Source: Candidatus Cloacimonadota bacterium (GTDB lineage: Bacteria > Cloacimonadota > Cloacimonadia > Cloacimonadales > TCS61). From it: 35,301 nt of DNA. The notes under the pieces are model-generated. The model ran no database searches. It was given only the letters and a program-made list of their open reading frames with translations, and was not told the origin of the DNA. Below, one piece after another: positions 7,716 through 15,989 of the stretch. Each line of letters begins with the position of its first letter. The first letter of the stretch is position 1. The DNA lies in contig JAMOPB010000418.1 in assembly GCA_027064945.1 (NCBI GenBank), forward strand, positions 1 to 35,301. The letters are read 5' to 3'. A program made the translations under genes and the position numbers.

Positions 7716-8666
7716 ATGAATCTATCTTTAAAAGAATTTTTTGAAATAAAACAAGAAGAATTATCGTTAAGCCTTGTTACTAATCCTGAAACATTAAATA
7801 ATGAAATTATAAGCAGGCATATTAATCGGCCTAGTTTAGCGCTTACCGGATTTTTTGAAAGGTTTTCCTACAAAAGAATTCAAATTTTAGGTGAAACCGA
7901 AATTGGTTATATGCAATCATTAAGTGATGAATTATTATATGATAGATTAAAAGAGATGCTCATCTACGATATTCCTTGCTTGATTATTACAAAAGGTTTA
8001 TCTGCACCGAAACAATTAGAATTCCTAGCAAATGAGATGAAAATTGCGGTATTAAAAACGTCTCAAACTACTGATAGGTTTTCACATAATCTTAGACGTT
8101 TTCTTGATGATTATTTTGCACCTTCACGAACATTACATGGAACAATGATAGACGTGTTTGGTGTGGGGATTTTATTAACAGGTAAAAGTGGAATTGGTAA
8201 AAGTGAATGTGCTTTGGATTTAGTAGAGCGTGGTCATAAAGTTATTACTGATGATGCTGTAAAAATTAAATTAAACGATGACAAACTAATAGCAATGCCA
8301 ACAAATGATTTCGGTCATTTTATGGAAATTCGTGGAGTTGGTTTGATCGATGTGGAAAAAATGTTTGGTATTCAGGCTGTAGGGCTTGAAAAACAAATAG
8401 ATATTCAATTGGAACTAATGCCGTGGCAAGATAATATGGATTATGAAAGAATTGGGCTTTCTGATAATTATGTGGAAATATTAGGAGAGAAAAGACCTAT
8501 TATTTATCTTCCAGTTTCACCTGGTAAAAATGTTTCAGTTATAATTGAAGTAGTTGCAATGAATTATATCCTAAAAACTTTCGGATATGAAGCTGCCAAA
8601 GTATATACAAATAAATTGCAAGAGAAATTAAGAGAAAAATCAGAAAGAAGAAAGCGTAAATTATAG
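7716..8666 (+). CDS. hprK: HPr kinase/phosphorylase
   Basis: HprK phosphorylates HPr on Ser46 and removes that phosphate, coupling carbon state to phosphotransferase activity. The 316 residues show a variable N-terminal domain, HGTMIDVFG (His141), Walker A GKSGIGKS at 156-163, the DDAV acidic pair (Asp179/Asp180) and the family signature EIRGVGLIDVEKMFG beginning at 204, then the Arg/Lys-rich C-terminal helix. The start ATG at 7716 has AAAAGGA about eight bases upstream. It is followed directly by ptsH and ptsI, its substrate and upstream kinase. In this operon it holds the place that ptsN and rapZ occupy in enterobacteria. Confidence 0.95.
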   Translation: MNLSLKEFFEIKQEELSLSLVTNPETLNNEIISRHINRPSLALTGFFERFSYKRIQILGETEIGYMQSLSDELLYDRLKEMLIYDIPCLIITKGLSAPKQLEFLANEMKIAVLKTSQTTDRFSHNLRRFLDDYFAPSRTLHGTMIDVFGVGILLTGKSGIGKSECALDLVERGHKVITDDAVKIKLNDDKLIAMPTNDFGHFMEIRGVGLIDVEKMFGIQAVGLEKQIDIQLELMPWQDNMDYERIGLSDNYVEILGEKRPIIYLPVSPGKNVSVIIEVVAMNYILKTFGYEAAKVYTNKLQEKLREKSERRKRKL

Positions 8667-8671
8667 CAAAT

Positions 8672-8688
8672 AGGAGAGGAGAAATCCT
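8672..8688 (+). promoter_or_regulatory. duplicated Shine-Dalgarno with small hairpin before ptsH
   Basis: AGGAG (8672-8676) is followed at once by AGGA (8677-8680), which pairs with TCCT (8685-8688) across a GAAA tetraloop. The second ribosome-binding motif is therefore hidden in a 4-bp stem, while the first lies about 20 bases from the ATG at 8697, unusually far unless the hairpin brings it closer. Confidence 0.4.
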
Positions 8689-8696
8689 AAATTAAT

Positions 8697-8963
8697 ATGA
8701 TAAGAAAAAAAATAAAAATCGAAAATAAGTTAGGCTTGCATGCACGACCAGCAACTATGATAGTAAAGACAGCAACACAATATCGTTCAGATTGCCGACT
8801 AATAAAAGATGATATGGATATTAACGGCAAAAGTATTATGGGCGTAATGATGCTTGCTGCCGAATATGGAAGTGAAATAGAATTGGTAACTGATGGGATC
8901 GATGAAGAACATTTGATGAATGAATTGGTTAATCTTTTTAAAAGCAAATTTAATGAAGAATAG
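8697..8963 (+). CDS. ptsH: Phosphocarrier protein HPr
   Basis: HPr carries phosphate from enzyme I to EII proteins or regulators. The 88-residue protein has the active-site motif LGLHARPA with His15 and the regulatory site GKSIMGVMML with Ser46, the residue that HprK modifies. Both sites being intact, next to hprK, argues for a working Ser46 switch. Possible starts: ATG 8697 gives the normal HPr N terminus; an ATT two codons earlier is in frame but improbable. The ribosome site is oddly placed (see the hairpin before this gene). ptsI starts ten bases after the stop. Confidence 0.95.
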   Translation: MIRKKIKIENKLGLHARPATMIVKTATQYRSDCRLIKDDMDINGKSIMGVMMLAAEYGSEIELVTDGIDEEHLMNELVNLFKSKFNEE

Positions 8964-8973
8964 ATAGGATATT

Positions 8974-10680
8974 ATGACTAAGAAAATTCAAGGATTGGCA
9001 ATTTCCGATGGAGTGGGAATTGGTAAAGCAATTGTTATTATTCCCCAAGAGATTGTTATTAATAAAGGAGAAATTTTACATAGTGAAGTAAGCTCTGAAC
9101 TTGAAAGATTTGAAAATAGCATACAGCATGCTTTGGATGAAATTGATCATTTGATCGAAAATTATGCTTATACTAAGAACAATCAAAACATCTTAAAAAC
9201 ACATAAAATGATTCTTAAAGATCCTGAATTTTATGAGAAAATAAAGAAATTAATCCAAGAGAATTTATACAATCTAGAACAAGCTGTAGATCAACATTTC
9301 AAAGGAGTTATCGAACTTTTTAGTAAAATGGATAATGAGTATATGGCAGAAAGAGCAAATGATTTTAAAGATGTTAAAAATCGTTTACTTTCCCACATTA
9401 CAAATCAAAAGTTAGATCAGATGATTAATGTTTGTTCCGAGAATATAGTTATTATGCCCGAAATCACACCATCAGAAATTACATCTGTATTTGATAAAAA
9501 TATTGCAGGTTTAATTACTGAAACCGGTAGCAAAACAGCCCATAGTTCAATTTTAGCAAGATCATTTGGCATTCCTGCTGTTAGTGGAATTGCTAATATA
9601 TCAAAAGAGATAGATGATGATTCTTTAGTAATTGTGGACGGCTACAAAGGTGAAGTTATCATTGAACCGGATGAGCAGATTTTAAAAGAATATCAAGCAA
9701 TAGTTGAAAAAGATAAAAGAGATAAAGGAAAATTAGAAAAGCTTATTGATCAAAAAGTTCAAACTCTTGATGGGAAAGTGATAAAATTAAAGTGCAATGT
9801 GGAAATTCCTGAAGAGATGCCTCAAGTTCAAAGAGTAAATGCAGACGGAATCGGATTGATGCGTACGGAATTTATTTTTCTCGATAAGGAAGAACTTCCT
9901 GACGAAGATGAACAATTCAATATTTATAAAAAAATTGTTGAGAAAATGGGCGATAGAGAAATTACAATTCGCACTATCGATGTGGGTGGAGATAAGCTTT
10001 CTAAAATTTTGAATTTTACGAAGGAGCAAAATCCTAATTTAGGATGTCGTGGTATCAGAGTTTCTCTTCTATATCCTGAAATATTTAAGGTTCAGATCAG
10101 AGCAATTCTTCGTGCCAATAAATATGGTAATATTGCAGTAATGTTCCCAATGGTTAGCTCAATAAGAGAGTTGCGTGAAGCTAAGAAAATTGTTCAAGAA
10201 TGTATCAATGAACTAGAAAATGAAAATATCGAATTTGATCCTAACATCAAAATTGGAATTATGATAGAAATTCCATCCGCTGCAATAAATTCAGATTTTT
10301 TTGCAAAAGAATGCGACTTTTTCAGTATTGGAACAAATGATCTTATTCAATATACTTTGGCTGTAGATCGTGGAAATGAGCATATTCATGAATATTTCCA
10401 ACCATTGAATCCGGCAGTTCTAAACTTAATTAACCTAACTATTGAAAATAGTCATAAGAATAATATTACTTCCGCTATTTGTGGTGAAATGGCAAGCGAG
10501 CGTAAGTTCACAGAGATACTTATTGGTATGGGGATTGATGAGTTAAGTGTTAGCCCGGGACAATTTTTAGCAGTTAAAGATAAAATTCTTTCAATTAATT
10601 ATAAGAAGGCAAAAAAAATTGCCGAACAAGTTTTACAAGCCGGCAATGTTGAAGAAATAGATAAAATTATCTCTTCCTAA
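8974..10680 (+). CDS. ptsI: Phosphoenolpyruvate-protein phosphotransferase (enzyme I)
   Basis: Enzyme I takes phosphate from phosphoenolpyruvate and gives it to HPr His15. The 568 residues hold the N-terminal HPr-binding helices, the phosphohistidine motif GSKTAHSSILARS with His190, the PEP-binding barrel with GIGLMRTEF, VGGDKL, GTNDLIQYTLAVDR, and AICGEMASE with the acid Cys503. Each matches the E. coli positions to within one residue. Start ATG 8974 has AGGA upstream. No EII permease gene is present in the window, so the chain may be regulatory rather than for sugar uptake; genes elsewhere could change that. The stop overlaps the stop of the convergent YihY-like gene by four bases. Confidence 0.97.
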   Translation: MTKKIQGLAISDGVGIGKAIVIIPQEIVINKGEILHSEVSSELERFENSIQHALDEIDHLIENYAYTKNNQNILKTHKMILKDPEFYEKIKKLIQENLYNLEQAVDQHFKGVIELFSKMDNEYMAERANDFKDVKNRLLSHITNQKLDQMINVCSENIVIMPEITPSEITSVFDKNIAGLITETGSKTAHSSILARSFGIPAVSGIANISKEIDDDSLVIVDGYKGEVIIEPDEQILKEYQAIVEKDKRDKGKLEKLIDQKVQTLDGKVIKLKCNVEIPEEMPQVQRVNADGIGLMRTEFIFLDKEELPDEDEQFNIYKKIVEKMGDREITIRTIDVGGDKLSKILNFTKEQNPNLGCRGIRVSLLYPEIFKVQIRAILRANKYGNIAVMFPMVSSIRELREAKKIVQECINELENENIEFDPNIKIGIMIEIPSAAINSDFFAKECDFFSIGTNDLIQYTLAVDRGNEHIHEYFQPLNPAVLNLINLTIENSHKNNITSAICGEMASERKFTEILIGMGIDELSVSPGQFLAVKDKILSINYKKAKKIAEQVLQAGNVEEIDKIISS

Positions 10681-11657
10681 CTTTCTTTATCATCAATAAT
10701 ATTTTCTTTAGAAAATTCTTTTAAAACTTCTGCAAGAACCTCTTTTACGTCATTTTTACTCAAAAAAGTTGGTGGTGAAAGTTTAATTGCTTCACCAGTA
10801 TTCATAGATTTCTCAATTGTTATTTTTAAACTTTGAGTTGGAATTTCCGATATATTGGGAATATGACGATTTTCCAAAATTGAAACAATTGTAATTCCGC
10901 TTAGCATTATTACCCAAGTTGAATAGATCCAAAATAGAAAGATTGGTATTGATGCTAATACTCCCCAAACCAATTCAATATTTGTAAGATGAACTACATA
11001 CCAATTGAATAAAGATTTAAAGAGAATCCAAGTGATTGATGAGCATGCTGCCCCGATTATTATTGAACGAAATTTGACCTGCACAGTAGGAATATAGAAA
11101 AATCCAAAAGAAAAAATTGTGAACAATATAATCACAGGAGTAAGGTATAAGAGCAATCCTTGCAAAAATGGTACTTCAAAAAATGAAGCTAAAAATGGCA
11201 ATGATGTTGTAGAAAGAAGCACTAAAATTAGCAAAGATCCTAAAATTGTCATACCGAAGAATTTTACCAAGTTAGAAAAAAAATTTTTGGAATGAAATTC
11301 CTGAGCATTTAGGATTTTATCAAAAGTTGAATTGATAATTTGGAATAATGAATAAGAAGATATCACTAGTATTATAAAACTAAAGAGATTAAAAGGAATC
11401 TTCTTATTTGCTAATTGTTGTATATAATTATAGATTAAATCAGCAGAATCAGGTAGAAATATTTCTTTTATGCTGCTTGATATTTTAGTATTAATCTCTA
11501 GAAAAGGTAATTCAGGAAGAAAATATAATAAGAATATTATAAATGGTAATGATCCCAGCATCGTCACATATGTTAAAGCAGCAGACTCCTTTAAAATGCC
11601 ATCATTTTGTATTTTATTCCAAAAAACCGAAAGTGCTTTTATTGTTTTTTTTAACAT
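10677..11657 (-). CDS. YihY/BrkB-family inner-membrane protein
   Basis: A 326-residue polytopic membrane protein with about six hydrophobic segments, among them LGSLPFIIFLLYFLPELPF, FSFIILVISSYSLFQIIN and IPIFLFWIYSTWVIMLSG. The pattern and the early SAALTYVTMLGSLPF signature match the YihY/BrkB family, once wrongly called RNase BN; the true function is unknown. The tail of about 60 residues is polar and cytoplasmic. Start choice: ATG 11657 follows AGAGG by five bases, while a GTG two codons upstream has no suitable spacing. It lies ten bases after the ABC permease gene, so it is probably the last gene of that minus-strand operon, and ends in a four-base convergent overlap with ptsI. Confidence 0.85.
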   Translation of the reverse strand: MLKKTIKALSVFWNKIQNDGILKESAALTYVTMLGSLPFIIFLLYFLPELPFLEINTKISSSIKEIFLPDSADLIYNYIQQLANKKIPFNLFSFIILVISSYSLFQIINSTFDKILNAQEFHSKNFFSNLVKFFGMTILGSLLILVLLSTTSLPFLASFFEVPFLQGLLLYLTPVIILFTIFSFGFFYIPTVQVKFRSIIIGAACSSITWILFKSLFNWYVVHLTNIELVWGVLASIPIFLFWIYSTWVIMLSGITIVSILENRHIPNISEIPTQSLKITIEKSMNTGEAIKLSPPTFLSKNDVKEVLAEVLKEFSKENIIDDKES

Positions 11658-11667
11658 AACCACCTCT

Positions 11668-12894
11668 CTAATCTACTCGCAATGCTGTAATTGGATCTAA
11701 TCTACTGGCAATGATTGCAGGAATTATTCCGGCTAATAATCCGACAAAAGCTGAAGAGAAAACAGCCATCAAAATAGTATTTAAATTCGCAATTAATTCT
11801 ATTCCTAAATATTTACTTGTTATATCTAAAATAGAAACTCCCATAACTAATCCAAGTAAGCCACCAATAAGCGAAACCAAGATAGTTTGCACTAAGAATT
11901 GAACAAAAATATCTCTTCGTCTTGCACCAAGAGCTATTCTTATGCCTATTTCTCTAGTCCGTTCTTTAATAGTTGCAAGCATAATATTAGAAACAACAAT
12001 TGCTCCTATGAAAAGAGAAATTGCCGAGATTAGCGTAAATACCAATTGGAATACCTTTCCGTTTTTTTCCATTGACTTAGCCTCTTCTGCAGCACTTTCA
12101 ACTACGAAGACAGGTTTACCTTTGCGCATGTTTAATAGGATGTTTTCGATTTTCACACCTAAAGCAGGAGCAGACTCAGCATCTTGAGCTTTAATTTTTA
12201 TTGAATGGATTTTATCTTCGCCGGTTCCTTTATTAATAAATGTAGTTAATGGTATAAAAGCAAAACGATTTAGATATGCTAAAGCATTATCATTCATTAA
12301 GTTATTTGAAGATTTCATATAGCGATAATCCATAATGCCAATAACTTCCAAGCGTCTTCCAAAAACAGTTATCAATTCTCCTATCGCTTTTTTATTTCCA
12401 AAAAGAACCTCTTTAACTTTCGACCCGATTACAATTACATCATTTACTTTATTTAGATCATAATTATTAATAAATCTTCCTTCGGCTACATTCCATTCTT
12501 CTATGCCGGTGTAATCTTCATTAACTCCAAAAATAGGAGCATAATATACTTTTTTCTTATATGAAAATTGTTTGTAACTTCTTAATGTCGGAGAAATAAA
12601 TTTTGCTTCAGGAATTTGAGATCTAAGAAAATTAAATTCCTTAAGATCAAAATATCTTTGTAAGTTAGGATACTCTTGATATTCTCGATTTCTATAAACA
12701 GATATTTTGGCTAAACCACCTCGCTCTTCCATCCAAGCTAAAGTTTGCTTATTTATCCCATTAATTATTGATGTAACAACTACTATGGATAATGTGCCTA
12801 AAACTATTCCTAAAATAACAATGAAACTTCTTAGTTTCCTAGACCAAAAATCTGAAAAGCCAACCGATAAACTTTCTTTAATTGAGATTGCCAT
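11668..12894 (-). CDS. ABC transporter permease, MacB/FtsX type
   Basis: A 408-residue membrane subunit with the type VII (MacB/LolCE/FtsX) plan: one N-terminal helix (LRSFIVILGIVLGTLSIVVV, around 20-40), a periplasmic domain of about 220 residues, then three C-terminal helices, the first carrying FTLISAISLFIGAIVVSNIM and followed by the coupling segment TREIGIRIALGARRRDI. Such transporters use mechanical cycles to move lipoproteins, peptides or drugs rather than pumping through a pore. The start ATG 12894 makes MAISIKESL and overlaps the ATPase gene by 17 bases; a TTG and an ATG five to six codons upstream are possible but less likely. There is no HlyD-like adaptor or TolC gene beside it, so the substrate is unknown. 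Confidence 0.88.
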   Translation of the reverse strand: MAISIKESLSVGFSDFWSRKLRSFIVILGIVLGTLSIVVVTSIINGINKQTLAWMEERGGLAKISVYRNREYQEYPNLQRYFDLKEFNFLRSQIPEAKFISPTLRSYKQFSYKKKVYYAPIFGVNEDYTGIEEWNVAEGRFINNYDLNKVNDVIVIGSKVKEVLFGNKKAIGELITVFGRRLEVIGIMDYRYMKSSNNLMNDNALAYLNRFAFIPLTTFINKGTGEDKIHSIKIKAQDAESAPALGVKIENILLNMRKGKPVFVVESAAEEAKSMEKNGKVFQLVFTLISAISLFIGAIVVSNIMLATIKERTREIGIRIALGARRRDIFVQFLVQTILVSLIGGLLGLVMGVSILDITSKYLGIELIANLNTILMAVFSSAFVGLLAGIIPAIIASRLDPITALRVD

Positions 12895-13561
12895 TTGCAA
12901 TTTTCCCATCAACTATGTTAATTACTTTGTTAGCCTGCTTCGCAACGACAGGATCATGTGTAACCATTATCACTGTGTGACCTTGTTTGTGTAAATCTTT
13001 AAAAATACCGATAATATCTGCTCCGCTTGTTGTATCAAGATTTCCAGTAGGCTCGTCTGCCAAGATTAATGCAGGATTATTTACTATAGCGCGAGCTATT
13101 GCTACACGCTGACGCTGTCCGCCTGAAAGCTCACTTGGTTTGTGACGTAATCTATCTCCTAAACCAACATTAACTAAAACTTGCTTTGCAACAGATGCTC
13201 TTTTTTTAGGGCTAAAACCGGCATACATCAAGGGTAATTCCACATTTTTTTGTATATTCAAATGTGGTAATAAGTTGAATGTTTGGAAAACAAAACCGAT
13301 CTGTTTGTTTCTGATTTCTGCTAATTGACGTTTTTTTCTTTCATTTAGATCTATTCCATTTAAAAAATATTTGCCATCGGTAGGAGTATCTAAGCAGCCT
13401 AAAATGTGCATTAAAGTGGATTTTCCTGAACCACTAGGACCTATCACAGCTACAAATTCGCCTTTATTGATTTCAAGATCTATTCCTCGTAAGGCTGGTA
13501 CTATTATTTTTCCCATCTTATATTCTTTTGTTATATTGCTTATTGAAATTACTTTTTCCAT
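12878..13561 (-). CDS. ABC transporter ATP-binding protein, MacB/LolD type
   Basis: The 227-residue cytoplasmic ATPase partner of the permease encoded just downstream. Seen: Walker A GPSGSGKST, Q-loop FVFQTFNLLPHL, signature LSGGQRQRVAIARA, Walker B LILADEPTGNLD and H-loop MVTHDP. The LNERKKRQLAEIRNKQIGFVFQ stretch and the NLLPHLN loop are typical of the MacB/LolD/FtsE group. ATG 13561 has AAGGA nine bases upstream. The gene heads a three-gene minus-strand operon with the permease and the YihY-like gene. LolD, FtsE and MacB cannot be told apart by these motifs; the single permease argues against a LolCDE system with two different permeases. Confidence 0.92.
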   Translation of the reverse strand: MEKVISISNITKEYKMGKIIVPALRGIDLEINKGEFVAVIGPSGSGKSTLMHILGCLDTPTDGKYFLNGIDLNERKKRQLAEIRNKQIGFVFQTFNLLPHLNIQKNVELPLMYAGFSPKKRASVAKQVLVNVGLGDRLRHKPSELSGGQRQRVAIARAIVNNPALILADEPTGNLDTTSGADIIGIFKDLHKQGHTVIMVTHDPVVAKQANKVINIVDGKIANGNLN

Positions 13562-13601
13562 TGTTTTTCCTTTATATAAAACTCTTATGAAAGATTTATG
13601 A

Positions 13602-13642
13602 ATTTTAACATTAAAATAAACCGAAATAACTAAGTTTAGTTA
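13602..13642. promoter_or_regulatory. two adjacent 16-bp palindromes in a divergent promoter region
   Basis: ATTTTAA-CA-TTAAAAT at 13602-13617 and TAACTAA-GT-TTAGTTA at 13627-13642 are each perfect 7-bp inverted repeats with a two-base centre, with centres 25 bp apart. They lie upstream of the ABC operon (minus) and aroA (plus), where a repressor or activator would bind. AT-rich DNA makes short palindromes common, so the evidence is modest. The rest of the 249-base gap shows no gene; a TTGACG at 13772-13777 could be a -35 box for aroA. Confidence 0.35.
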
Positions 13643-13810
13643 CTAAAATTATGCTTTTATTTTCCGTATCTATTTTAATGATTTTAGCTTGAATGAAATT
13701 TGATAAAATTTCCTAAAAGGCTGAGTGTGATAAATGATATGCAAAGTTTATTGTCAAAGAAAATTTGTTTATTGACGCATTAGAATTTAATTTTAAAAAA
13801 AGATAAAAAA

Positions 13811-15040
13811 TTGGAGTTATCAAAATTGCTAGAAAAAATTATTCGTGTTAATGGTTCAAAATCGGAAATTAATAGGATATTATTAATTTCTACATTCTTA
13901 GAAAAAGAGTTGAAAATCAATAATTTTTCAGATTGTGAAGACGTGGAAACACTGCTTTCAAATCTAATATCTCTCGGGTTTAATTTCAAGAGAAACCAGG
14001 GCAATTCAATAACAATAATTCCTAATAAATTAAAATCCGGCAAATTGTATATAAAAGATTCCGGAACAGCATTACGCTTTATAATTTCTCGTTTAGCCGT
14101 TTGTGAAAATGAAGAGTTTATTTTAGATTGTAGTGAACAATTAAAAAAAAGGCCGCATGAGATTTTAATAACAAGCCTGAAACAATTAGGAGCAGAATTA
14201 GATAATAATTTTCCCATGAAAATAACAGGGAAAAAGTTAACGGGTGGTATGATAAACGTTCAAGGAAATATCAGCAGTCAATTTATAAGTTCTCTATTAC
14301 TATTAGCTCCGGCATTTGAAGGTGGCTTGGAAATTGTTTTAAATGATAAAATTGTCTCAAAATCATATATTGATTTAACTATTGCCTTGATGGGAAAATT
14401 TGGTGTAAGTGTAAAGTGGGATAAGAATAAGATAATTGTGCCTAAGAACAGTAAGTATAAAAATCTTAGAGAATATTTTGTAGAACCTGATTATTCTACA
14501 TTATCCTATTTTTGGCTTTTGGCGGTGATATTGAAGAAGAATATTGTTACTCAAGGGAATCCCCAAAATAGTTTGCAAGCTGATTCAAAATTTATTCATA
14601 TTTTGGAAAGATTCGGAGCAAAAGTAAAATATCAGGAAGATTCACTGATAATCAATTGTGATAAGATCTTAGGTGGTAATGCCGATATGATTGATATGCC
14701 TGACCAGGTAATTAGTTTGGTGATTTTAGCTTTGTTCGCTGAAACTCCTATTTCAATTTCCGGAGTTGAACATTTAAAATTTAAAGAATCAGATAGAATC
14801 ACAAATCTTGTGAATGAACTTAGTAAATTAACTAAAATAAAATATGAGAATGAAATTTTAACTGTTTTTCCAATTAAGAAAATTCCCCAAGATGAGATTA
14901 TGCTAAGAACTTATAACGATCATCGGTTTGTAATGGCATTTTCTGTTTTACAAAAGAAGTTTGAATGGATTAAATTAGATAATATTGATGCAGTAAAAAA
15001 ATCTGCACCTGAATTTTGGAATGAATTAAAAAAAATATAA
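13811..15040 (+). CDS. aroA: 3-phosphoshikimate 1-carboxyvinyltransferase (EPSP synthase), divergent
   Basis: AroA joins phosphoenolpyruvate to shikimate-3-phosphate in the route to chorismate. The 409-residue protein is diverged but keeps key residues: GSKSEINR (Lys17, Ser18, Arg22), SGTALRF at 84-90 in place of the usual NAGTAMRPL, the substrate-binding Ser-Ser-Gln at 155-157, KESDRI, NDHRFVMA and a terminal KKSAPEFW in place of KTFP. These cover the phosphate, PEP and catalytic contacts known for the E. coli enzyme, so it is probably active. The start is TTG at 13811; no ATG lies near, an in-frame stop is at 13781, and no Shine-Dalgarno is visible. MurA is less likely because the KESDR and DHR motifs favour AroA. 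ddl follows closely. Confidence 0.85.
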   Translation: MELSKLLEKIIRVNGSKSEINRILLISTFLEKELKINNFSDCEDVETLLSNLISLGFNFKRNQGNSITIIPNKLKSGKLYIKDSGTALRFIISRLAVCENEEFILDCSEQLKKRPHEILITSLKQLGAELDNNFPMKITGKKLTGGMINVQGNISSQFISSLLLLAPAFEGGLEIVLNDKIVSKSYIDLTIALMGKFGVSVKWDKNKIIVPKNSKYKNLREYFVEPDYSTLSYFWLLAVILKKNIVTQGNPQNSLQADSKFIHILERFGAKVKYQEDSLIINCDKILGGNADMIDMPDQVISLVILALFAETPISISGVEHLKFKESDRITNLVNELSKLTKIKYENEILTVFPIKKIPQDEIMLRTYNDHRFVMAFSVLQKKFEWIKLDNIDAVKKSAPEFWNELKKI

Positions 15041-15058
15041 ATATTAAGGAAGATGAAG

Positions 15059-15976
15059 ATGAAAAAAATTATAATATTGATGGGTGGTTTTTCAGAAGAA
15101 AGAGAAGTTTCTTTAGTTACCGGTGAGCAAATTGCAAAAGAGCTAGAAAACATTTATCAGATTAAGAAAATTGATCCGAAAGAGTATAGCTCTTATCATC
15201 TTATGATGGAAGAAATTATAGAATTTGATCCAATGTTGGTTTTTATAGCTCTGCACGGAGCGGAAGGAGAAGATGGCAGAATTCAAGCATATTTATCATT
15301 GCATAATATAAAATTCACCGGTTCAGGATACAGAGCAAGTGCGCTTGCAATGGATAAAATAATCAGTTCTAAAATTGCCAAAAGTGTGGATGTGCCTGTA
15401 GCTAATAAAATTATATATGAAAAAAGTCACACGATAGATAAAGAAATAGCTTGCCAATTAGGTTTCCCTTTGGTAATCAAGCCAAATGAATCAGGTTCAT
15501 CTTTTGGAATATCAATTATTCACCATGAAAATGATATTGAAAATGCTATTGAGTTTGCTTTCAAATATAGTGATAAAATTATATGTGAACAATTTATTCC
15601 CGGAAGAGAATTAACTGTTACAATCATAGATAATGTTGCGTATCCTGTGGTAGAAGTAAAACCAAAATCCGGTTGGTATGATTATCAAAACAAATACACT
15701 AAAGGAAATACGATTTATGAAGTCCCTGCCAAACTTAGTGTAACGGAGGAGAAGGTTATTAAAGAATATGCTTTGAAAATATATAAAGCATTTGGATGCG
15801 AAATTTATTCAAGAGTAGATTTTCGTTATAATGGAGAAGAATTTTATTTTTTAGAAGTTAACACATTGCCGGGAATGACAGCCCTTAGCCTTACGCCTAT
15901 GGCTGCGAAAGAAGCAGGAATTTCTTTTGGTGATTTATTGAAAAAAATCATCGATTTGTCTATACTTAGATGCTAA
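15059..15976 (+). CDS. ddl: D-alanine--D-alanine ligase
   Basis: Ddl makes the D-Ala-D-Ala dipeptide for peptidoglycan precursors. The 305-residue ATP-grasp protein shows the N-terminal MGGFSEEREVSLVTGE (the Glu of EREVS binds the first alanine), LHGAEGEDGRIQAYL, KPNESGSSFGISI in the ATP-binding region, and the metal-binding end EVNTLPGMTALSLTP. Start choice: ATG 15059 has AAGGA eight bases upstream; the ATG two codons earlier is only two bases from that site. It follows aroA with a gap of 18 bases, so the two are probably in one operon, an unrelated pairing in function. Confidence 0.96.
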   Translation: MKKIIILMGGFSEEREVSLVTGEQIAKELENIYQIKKIDPKEYSSYHLMMEEIIEFDPMLVFIALHGAEGEDGRIQAYLSLHNIKFTGSGYRASALAMDKIISSKIAKSVDVPVANKIIYEKSHTIDKEIACQLGFPLVIKPNESGSSFGISIIHHENDIENAIEFAFKYSDKIICEQFIPGRELTVTIIDNVAYPVVEVKPKSGWYDYQNKYTKGNTIYEVPAKLSVTEEKVIKEYALKIYKAFGCEIYSRVDFRYNGEEFYFLEVNTLPGMTALSLTPMAAKEAGISFGDLLKKIIDLSILRC

Positions 15977-15989
15977 ACTAGGAGGATTT

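Noticed and set aside
10677-11657. Ribonuclease BN annotation for the YihY-like gene
   Set aside because: That name was a past misassignment; the protein is a polytopic membrane protein.
12895-12912. Earlier TTG or ATG start for the ABC permease
   Set aside because: The extra residues have no match to the family's usual start; ATG 12894 gives the usual short cytoplasmic tail.
11711-12994. Plus-strand open frames opposite the ABC permease gene
   Set aside because: They are antisense shadows of a well-supported gene, with no ribosome sites or family features.
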